Assembly (NCBI GenBank): GCA_012932295.1
Contig: JAAONU010000004.1
Span: forward strand, 29,862,304 to 29,926,303
Length of the DNA: 64,000 bases
Direction: 5' to 3'
From: Cyclina sinensis
Taxonomy: Eukaryota; Mollusca; Bivalvia; Venerida; Veneridae
A program made the position numbers and the translations under genes. Position 1 is the stretch's first letter, and each line of letters starts with the position of its first letter. Shown piece by piece: positions 55,848 to 64,000 of this stretch. Below the pieces are notes generated by a model. It worked only from the letters and a program-made list of their open reading frames with translations, made no database searches and was not told the DNA's origin.

Positions 55848-56095
55848 GTTTTGCTGCAAATTTCTTGTCCAGAGCATTACTCTTGAAATATTCAAGGGAT
55901 TGACTTCAAACTTAAAATATTGATTCATGGTGATAAAAAAAATACAGAGTGGAGGAACCATTACTCTTACTTGTCCCATTTTTAAATTATTCCCCTTTTT
56001 GCACTTTTCTTGTACGGAGCATAACTTCAAAACTATATACATGTAACAGATTGACTTGAAACTTAAAATATAGGTAAATGGTGACTAGTGCTTTA

Positions 56096-57040
56096 ACTAT
56101 TGAAGATTGATTTTACAAAATGACGTTAATCATGCCACTGAGTTAGAAAAAGCATTTATGCAATTATTTTATGTCGATTTTTATATAGAGTTTAATAGAA
56201 TAGCTTTTGAATGATCGTCTGCTTTGAAATACAATGACTTTTGGTTTGTAGCATTGTTACAAAAATAAATAATAATCAAACTTAGTCCTGCATTAAGGCA
56301 GGGAAATAACAACTACTTGTTAAATGTAACTAAACAGACTGATAAAAAGACATGTAATTGTATATTGTATACTTTACAACATCAGAGAAATTACTGTTAG
56401 CACTTCAGTGTTCATACAAATTATGCCACCGTTAATATTCAAAACTAATATGCCATTGTTAATATTCAAAACTTTCAATAAAAAATATGTAGTATTAGAA
56501 AAAAATGAAAACTGACATTCACCCTAAAATATATTATTCATGGTTGAGCATTTCAGATTACTATATTCCATAATTAAGTATATAAGCGCTGTTTGGGGGT
56601 ATTAATCATCTTCAGTGATAGCTCTAGTTATTCGATGTTTCAGGTACTGACAGACAACAGTATTATAAAAAAATCCTTTTTCACGTCTGTATGGCAGCTT
56701 TAAATGATTTTTTTTACTAATAATCAAGTTCCCAGTGGGATTCGAACCTACACCAAATAGTCATTTCAAAATTTATTTTTATGTGCTACATGCAGTTTTG
56801 TGTTATTTCTGTGATTGTTTTATTACAGCAGCAGTTGTCTTGCTTGTAGTTTGTTTGCACTACACTGCGTTATTTAACATTAAAGTATATTGAAATGAAC
56901 ACTTACTTTATTTAATTGATATTTTTTGTATATATGTAACTAATTTCTAGTACGTATAATCCAACAACTTTGTATTGATCATTGGCATTCCTTCCATTCT
57001 ATTGGTTAGCCTGTCTGAAAGTGATAGCCCCCGTTTATTT
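56096..57040. other. Intergenic, nothing recognised
   Basis: AT-rich, no repeats of the named families and no coding character. Confidence 0.4.
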
Positions 57041-57044
57041 ATTC

Positions 57045-59230
57045 TTATACAATATATTTATAGCATTTCTCTTGGACCTTTCCTTTTTCTTTATAATCTT
57101 CAGCTGCACAGAAAACAAGGTCAGAAAACAATGTTAGAATTAATGTTTTCTAAGTAATATATAAAGTTATAGCATCAGGCTGGTGATTTTTTATGCTTCC
57201 GAAGGGAGGCATATAGTTTTTGAACCGCCTGTCCTTCTGTCCATCTGTCCGTCCGCATTTTTCTTGTCCGGTCAATAACTTTATAATAAGGTGCATTTTA
57301 AAATAACCTGGCATAAATGTGTGGCACGATTAGACAACCTGTCTTGCGAAAGACCTGGGTCTCTAGCTCAAAGGTCAATGTCACACTTAAGCTTCAAAGG
57401 TCATTTTTGAGATAATGCAGTCATTTTTGAGATAATGCAGTGATGGTCGTGTCTGGTCTGTATCTTTGTCATTCACGATTGGATTTTAAAATAACTTGAC
57501 ATAAATGTGTGGCACAATTAGACGACGTGTCGTGCGCAAGACCTGGGTCTCTAGCTCAAAGGTCAACGTCACACTTAGGCTTCAAAGGTCATTTTTGAGA
57601 TAATGCAGTGATGGTCGTGTCCGGTCTGTATCTTTGTCATTCACGATTGGATTTTAAAATAACTTGGCATAAATGTGTGTCACATTTTGACGACATGTCA
57701 TGCGCAAGACCTGGGTCTGTAGTTCAAAGGTCAAGGTCACACTTAGGCTTCAAATATCTTTTTTTTTTCATGATAATGCAGTGATGGTCATGTCACGTCT
57801 GTTTCTTTGTAAACCTAAAGTCCTGGCATTTGCATAGGCCACTAGATGAGATGTACTGAGGTCAAGTTTACTCTTTCGACTTCAAATGCCTTCTATCTAA
57901 AAATTTTGTGTCGGGGGCATATGTCTGTTTACAACGACAGCTCTTGTTTTAGATTTGTTTCTCTCAAATGCTAAGCTATCTCAGAAGAAAATATAAAGGT
58001 ACTTCAGAACAAGATGCGAACAAGGATTCGCATGAATGTACAAGGCCGCTATAACTCCTAAAACAGTAAGCTAGAAAAGAAAATCACTGCTCATACTAAG
58101 AAAAAAACAACAGAGGGATCATTCGCCTTATTAAGCAAAGAGCACAGAGGCATCACTGATTTAATTAACAAAAATAGGCAGAGAAAGACATAAGTTTCAT
58201 AAAGATAGACTACCCTTATTTATCTGTGCCAAATCATATTACATTCATTTAAAACAATTGTTTTTAGTGTCTGTTCCTTATACCGTATTTGCAAAATTTG
58301 TTGAAGAGTTGGTGTTTTTTTCACTCTTTAGTGTGACTTTCTAGAAAATATCCATCTGATTTAATTTATCTTAACAAACCATAAAGACAATGTTTTCACA
58401 TCTTAATTATATATATTTATGCTCTATTTTAATGCCATTTTAATTTATAACAGTCTAGTTGTTATCCACATTTTTCTTTTTTCCTCATCTTTTATTATCA
58501 CTAGTGTATTCTTTTTTATTATCAATATAGTTATAATTCACTCAATCTTTATCTTCTTTCAGTCACATTCTACTATAACCTACCATATAAGACTAGCAGA
58601 ATAACAAGAACACGACAACAATGATATCATTACAAAAATCCTAACAACCATCTCAGCACAACAACTGCAAAAACATGAAACAGTCAATGAGATGATGAAC
58701 AAAGCATGAACATGACAAATAATCAGCAAGACAACACAAAACAAAAGACCACCATGACACTACAACAAGCTAAACACTATTTAAAACACGAAGACCGTTT
58801 CAATGCAAAGATGTTTACATCAAAAAACAACAACAACAAAAAGACAACTACTTCCATCGAAACCAAATCAGTCATGACCGCTAAGACCAACATTATGACC
58901 ATCATGGCCGAAACAATGCCATGATCATAAAAGAATTAAACACTGTCAATAAACTGAAACCATTAAAACCAATAAAACAACAAAACCGCCAGAACCACCA
59001 AGATCAAAACAGCACCATTGCCACTTAAACATATTGACATCTAAGACCATTGAGACTTAAAGACCACCAAGACCAGTATGTCACAATAACCTTCAAAACA
59101 ACTTTCTACTAACACCATCAACCAAAAACGAAACAACAAAACAACCATCAAAACACATCAGAAACACCATCACACCCTAGCACAATGATCAATAGCACCA
59201 TCAAATCCTAGCACAATCAACAACAATACC
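57045..59230. repeat. Duplicated block, copy A (interrupted)
   Basis: Starts AGCATTTCTCTTGGACCTTT and resumes after an insertion at CTCTCAAATGCTAAGCTA, CTCAGAAGAAAATATAAAGG. It then runs through ACAGTCTAGTTGTTATCCAC and an A/C-rich tract into the 31-bp minisatellite. Copies B and C to the right share this order of landmarks. Confidence 0.85.
57194..57951 (+). mobile_element. Repeat element inserted in copy A of the duplicated block
   Basis: About 758 bases beginning TGCTTCCGAAGGGAGGCATA and ending ACGACAGCTCTTGTTTTA, absent from copy B at the corresponding place. TTTTA lies at both edges (57189-57193, 57947-57951), a possible 5-bp target duplication. Inside are three units of about 190 bp with ACCTGGGTCTCTAGCTCAAA, GGTCAAGGTCACACTTAGGC and GATAATGCAGTGATGGTCGT. 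Confidence 0.75.
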
Positions 59231-60610
59231 ATCAAATCTTATCACAATCAACAACAATACCATCATATCCTAGCACAATAAACACCATCACCATCATATA
59301 CTAGTATAATAAACAGCAGCACTAACAAATCCTAGCGCAATGAAAACCATCATCAAATCCTAGAACAATCAAGGTCAGTACCTTCATATCCTAGCACAAT
59401 GAACAACAGCTCTATCTTATTTAAGAACAATGAATAACAACACCATCATATTCTAGCAAAATGAACAACAACACCATCAAATCCTAGCACAATTAACAAC
59501 AACTCCTTCCTATCCTTGCACAATCAACAACAACACCATCATATCCTAGCACGATGAACAAAAATACCATCAAATCCAAGCACAATGAACAACAACTCCA
59601 TCATATTGGAGAGCAATGAACAACAACCCCATCAAATCCTAGCACAATGACCAATAACAAAATCATATCCTAGAACAATGAACAACAATTCCATCAAATC
59701 CTAGAACAATGACCAATAACAAAATCACATCCTACCACAATGAACAACGACTCCATCACATCCCAGTACAATGAACAGAGCAAATCAAGCAACAACACCA
59801 TCTCATCTTTCAAATCTAATATGCCTTAATCTAATACGCCTCAATTACAAGTACAAACAACAATATCACATCCATCAAATCTACCAAGTGTCTATGACAG
59901 CACAATGAAAAACACCACCACCACAACACTATCAGAGCACAATGTCCAATAACATCACCAGAATCCAGCACAATGACCAACAACAACATCACTTCCCAGG
60001 ACAATGACCAACAACACCATCACACCCCAGCACATTGACAAGCAACACAATCACATCCATTCCAGAAGACCTACAACACAACCACCATAACCAACAACAC
60101 CACCACATCCCAACACAATGACCAAAAACATGATCACATTCCAGCATAACGACAACAATACCATTTAATTCCAGCACAATGACAAAACGCCATCATATCC
60201 AAGGACAGTAACCAACAACAACATCACATCCATACACAACCAAAAACATAATCTCAACGACCATCAACACCATCACATCCCAGCACAATGACAAACAAAA
60301 CAATCACATCCATTCAAAAAGACAAACAACACAATCACAATAACCAATAACACCATCACATCCAAGCAGATGACCAACATCACAATCACGTTCCAGCACG
60401 ACAACACCACCATTTCATTCCAACTAAATGAAAAACAACGCCAACATATCCTAGCACAGTAACCACCAATAACATCACATCTATGCACCACCAACGAAAA
60501 AAAACAATGACCAACAACACCATCAGATCCTAGCACACGGACTAACAACACCATCATATCCAGGCACAAAGACTATTAACACCATCACACCCTAGCACAA
60601 TAGTCAACAA
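59160..60610. repeat. Minisatellite, unit 31 bp
   Basis: Dozens of copies of ACAATGAACAACAACACCATCATATCCTAGC-type units, written here as ACAATGAACAACAACACC followed by ATCATATCCTAGC, with AATC/AATG and TCAAA/TCATA variants. Minus-strand frames through it are Val/Cys/Trp-rich and meaningless. Confidence 0.95.
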
Positions 60611-60869
60611 AACCTATCAATAATTTTGATCAATCAATACCTTATTTCTATAGCAACCTATACCTGGTCAGCAATTTTCAGTAATCAACAAACCATCCGG
60701 TCAACTAGCTGACTGGTCAGCAGTCAGAAACCACTGCTCAGCAGAATAGACCTTACCGCCCAATTTAAATTATATTTTAGAATTATTTCGTCATAGGAAA
60801 GGTGATATAATTGTTTCCTTTGACGTCAAAAGAAAGGATATTACTCTTCCATTGTAAAACAATTAACTG

Positions 60870-61085
60870 GTATATTTATAGTGCAGGACAAGAAAGCATC
60901 CCATTTTAATGCTACCTTTGGTTCTTTTCCATGCTCAGTGTATAGCACTGATATATGGGACCTCAGTTTAACTTCTCATCCGATAGAGAATAAATAATTT
61001 TAGTGGAGGATCGGGCAGCGAAAGCGCGACCCCTGGATTACCTTTTTAGCGCGTTTCCACTGAACTACTGCTCCTGTAGGATGCC
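60870..61085 (-). mobile_element. tRNA-derived SINE, third copy of the 43-kb family
   Basis: Shares AAGAAAGCATCCCATT, TTCTTTTCCATGCTCAGTGT, GGGACCTCAGTTTAAC, TCTCATCCGA, and a degraded tRNA-like head (GCGCGTTTCCACTGAACTAC). More diverged than the copies at 43 kb. Confidence 0.75.
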
Positions 61086-61769
61086 CGCTTAGACAACATG
61101 TTGAAATTTGACAACAAAAATGAAAATTACAGTAGTTTCAATTCAGATGTGTAAGTGAATATGATGCACCCTGGAAATGTTACTGTTGTAAAGTATAAAA
61201 TTGCTGTGCTGTTCTCTTAAATATTTTCCAATTATAACTCTATTTACGAAACATGTACTTTATTATCTCTAATATAGATGATTTTAAAGATTATATTTTA
61301 TAGAGTATTCATTATGACTTATAATACTATTATATTGTAATTAAATTGCTTGCTTTGTTTTTCACACTGACAATATTTACTAACATGGACAGAAACATTA
61401 AAGCAAGGAGATAACTATCAATATCGCAAAAAAATATTGAATCAAGATGTGGTCACATATACAATTCAATGATTGGGCATAACCCATTGGATGCTTTTTT
61501 AAGCAGCAAACTTGTTTTTCGTTTGTGATGATCTCTGCAGGGAAGGGGGCGAGTGTCTATATTTATTTCTCAGGTATTGCAAACCTTTGGTTATTTCTTA
61601 GTGGTGACACAGAATTCTTACAGTTTTATTAATGTATCATTTAAAAGAACTGTAATAGGAAAGAGAACCAACTCTAGGATTTGTTTCAGTGAACAAGAAG
61701 TAATCTTTTGTTTGATGACGTCATATGTAATGGACTTTTTGCTTCACTCATTCGTAAAGTTTAGTGTTA

Positions 61770-61900
61770 CTGGGGTTTAACGCCAGTTTTAATTGCTAAG
61801 GTCATATCCCGGCGGTCAGTCCACCTAACCAGTGTTCCTGGGTGTCCAGCCTGTTTAATAACCAATTTCTCCGCAAGTGACTGACTACTCCAATTCATTC
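61770..61900. repeat. Dispersed repeat fragment
   Basis: GGGGTTTAACGCCAGTTTTA, CGGCGGTCAGTCCACCTAAC, CAGTGTTCCTGGGTGTCC and CTCCGCAAGTGACTG resemble a dispersed bivalve repeat that I recall. No second copy is present in this window for comparison. Confidence 0.4.
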
Positions 61901-61984
61901 AGTCATTACTTACTCAACAACACTCAACAACACTAACACAACTCTCAGTACCCACCCAATTATTTGCCCTGTTTATTTATATTT

Positions 61985-63066
61985 TATTAATCTATAGCAT
62001 TTCTCTTGGACCTTCCTTTTTCTTCATAATCTTCAGCTGCACCTGAAATAAAAAAAAACAAGAACAGAAAACAATGTAAGAATTAATGTTTTCTAAGCAA
62101 TATATCAAGTAATCGCATTAGGCTGTTGATTTTTTTTATAGAATAATTTTTCTCTCAAATGCTAAGCTACCTCAGAAGAAAATATAAAGGTACTTCAGAA
62201 CAAGTTGCCATCAAGGATTCGCATGAATGTATAAGGCAGCTACAACATCTTAAAACAGTAAGCTGGGAAAGAGGATCACTGCTCATACTAAGAAAAAACA
62301 GAGGGATCATTAGTCTTTTTAAGCAAAGAGCACAGAGGGATCACTAATTTATTAATAAAAATAGCAGAGAAAGACCGTAAGTTTCATATAGATAGACTAC
62401 CCTTATTGATCTGTGCCCAATTATGTTACATTAACTTAAAACAATTTTTAGTGCCTTTCTTTATACGGGTTTTTCCTTTTTTTTCGCTCTTTTTTCATGT
62501 GACTTTCTAGAAAATATCCTTCTGATTTAATTTATCTTTTAAATCCATAAAGACAATGTTTTCACATCTTAATTAATTGCTCTATTTTAATACCATTTTA
62601 ATTTTAAACAGTCTAGTTGATATTCACAATTTTCTTTTTTTCTCATCTTTTATTATCACTATCATATTATTTTTATTATCATAATCATCATTATAATATT
62701 ATCGTTATAATTCACTCCATCTTTATATACTTCTTTGAGTCACATTCTACCATAAACTACCATATAAGACTAGCTGAATAGGAAGAACACGACAACAATT
62801 ATATCATGACCCAAAAAAAAATTAACAACCATCTCAACACAACAACTACAAAACATAAAATACAGTCAATGAGATGATGAACAAAACATGAACATGACGA
62901 ATAATCATCAAGACAACAAAACAACAGACCACCATGGCACTACAACAAGCTAAACACTAAAACACGAAAAAAGATACAATGCACAGATGTTAACAACAAA
63001 AACAACAACAAAAAGACAACTACTTCCATCGAAACCAAATCGATCAGTCATCATGACCAATTAGAC
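61985..63066. repeat. Duplicated block, copy B (uninterrupted)
   Basis: Follows copy A from AGCATTTCTCTTGGACCTTC through AATTAATGTTTTCTAAGCAA, AAATGCTAAGCTACCTCAG and ACAGTCTAGTTGATATTCAC. It stops at GACCAACATTA (about 63074), where copy C begins. Confidence 0.85.
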
Positions 63067-63780
63067 CAACATTAATCTTAATTATGTATATTTATGCTCT
63101 ATTGTAATGCTATTTTCATTTATAACAGTCTAGTTGTTACCCACAATTTGTTTCCTCATCTTTTATTATCACTATCATATTATTTCTATTATCATTATTA
63201 TCATTATAATATTACCATTATAATTCACTCCATCTTTATATACTTCTTTGAGTCTCATTCTACCATAACTACCATATAGCTGAATAGCAAGAACACGATA
63301 ATAATGATATCATTACAAAAATCCTAACAACCATCTCAACACAACAACTGCAAAAAAATACAGTCAATGAGATGATGAACAAAACAAAACACTCAAACAC
63401 AAGGACCGATACAATGCAAAGATGATAACAACTAAAAACAACAACAACAAAAAAGACAACTTGTTCCATCGAAACCAAATCGGTCATCATGACCACTAAG
63501 ACCATCATTATGACCACCATGGCCGAAACAATGCCATGGCCATTAAAATAAAACACTGTCAATAAAATGCAACCATAAAACCTATAAAGGAACAAAAACG
63601 TCAAAACCATGAAGATCAAAACAGCACCATTATCACTTAAACATATTGACATCTAAGACCATTGTGACTTAAAGACCACCAAGACCAGTATGACACCACA
63701 ACCTTCAAAACAGCTTTCTACTAAGACCATCCACCAAGAACGAAACGATAATACAACCATCAAAACACATCACAAACACC
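63067..63780. repeat. Duplicated block, copy C (right part only)
   Basis: Restarts at ATCTTAATTATGTATATTTA, the landmark at about 58401 in A and 62567 in B. It continues through the A/C-rich tract with ATGACCACCATGGCCGAAAC into the minisatellite. B and C together form a tandem duplication of about 500 bases. Confidence 0.85.
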
Positions 63781-64000
63781 ATCACATCCTAGCACAATGA
63801 TCAATAGCACCATCAGACCCTAGCACAATGAACATCAACTCCATCATATCCTAGCACAATGAAAAAACAACACTATTATATCCTAGTACAATGAAGAACA
63901 GCACCAACATAGCTTAGCACAATGACCAAATAACACAATCATATCCTAGGACAATGAACAATGTCATCACATCCTAGCGCAATGAAAACCACCATTAGAT
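63780..64000. repeat. 31-bp minisatellite, second array (cut by window end)
   Basis: Same unit as the array at 59.2-60.6 kb (ACAATGATCAATAGCACC then ATCAGACCCTAGC and so on), following copy C as the first array follows copy A. Continues beyond the window. Confidence 0.93.

Larger units (their letters stand above)
51045..56095. repeat. Nested repeat complex: GCTCACCTGAG elements inside another repeat family
   Basis: The host family (pieces about 51045-51202, 52955-53600, 54769-54905, 55847-56090) has units with GGAGCATAACTC, TTGACTTGAAACTTGAAATA and GAACCATAACTCT. It begins with the hairpin TACCCCTGACAAAC..GTTTTAGGGGTA. It is interrupted by elements bounded by AGCTCACCTGAGCA on the left and ACTCAGGTGAGC(G/A)ATC on the right. 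The many open frames across it are incidental. Confidence 0.8.

Noticed and set aside
59989..60569. Minus-strand open frames rich in Val, Cys and Trp that look like membrane proteins
   Set aside because: They are translations of the 31-bp minisatellite; the periodicity of residues follows the DNA repeat.
59160..60610. Regular 31-bp repeats resembling a CRISPR array
   Set aside because: Units are contiguous, with no unique spacers, and vary throughout. The DNA is animal, so this is a minisatellite.
63269..63652. 127-codon minus-strand hydrophobic frame
   Set aside because: Reverse reading of the A/C-rich tract of duplicated block C; not kept in copies A or B as the same frame.

Overview
The window is animal nuclear DNA, most likely from a bivalve mollusc. 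It is AT-rich, with long introns, GT-AG splice sites, a TATA core promoter, no operons and heavy repeat content. Three things point to a bivalve: a small C1q-domain gene (a family greatly expanded in bivalves), a large axonemal gene of the DLEC1/CFAP81 type, and several tandem or dispersed repeats of a kind common in bivalve genomes (units with AAGGTCAAGGTCAC, GACGGACAGACGG tracts, GCTCACCTGAGC termini, tRNA-derived SINEs). Species-level assignment is not possible by eye.

Layout. 1-4.4 kb: AT-rich DNA and a diverged tandem repeat array (about 1.3-3.4 kb). 4.4-6.5 kb: a two-exon C1q-domain gene on the minus strand with a recognisable TATA box. 6.5-11.4 kb: intergenic, with an imperfect inverted repeat near 7.2 kb and a roughly 150-bp repeat array at 9.9-10.8 kb. 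11.5-39.4 kb: the main gene, a DLEC1 (CFAP81) ortholog on the minus strand. I resolved 34 coding exons by hand from splice sites, phase continuity and similarity to the human protein as I remember it; the 5'-most coding exon(s) were not found. Introns hold two foldback elements, minisatellites and tRNA-like SINE fragments. 39.4-48 kb: intergenic, with tRNA-derived SINEs (one split by a 61-bp element with a 9-bp target duplication), a LINE reverse-transcriptase remnant, and an array carrying palindromic AGGTCA-type motifs. 48.1-50.2 kb: a single-coding-exon F-box/leucine-rich-repeat gene on the plus strand with one frame break. 50.3-57 kb: nested repeats with GCTCACCTGAG termini. 57-64 kb: a duplicated block, a 31-bp minisatellite and another SINE.

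The genes do not form a pathway: the C1q protein is a candidate recognition protein, DLEC1 belongs to motile cilia or flagella, and the F-box protein is a candidate SCF ubiquitin-ligase adaptor. The most notable result is that DLEC1 has ideal splice sites and phases throughout, yet four exons carry five net frame-breaking indels (eight surplus bases by my alignment), and the F-box gene carries another. Either the consensus has uncorrected indels or these are recently disabled alleles. I found no prokaryote-type defence or mobile system and no CRISPR array.
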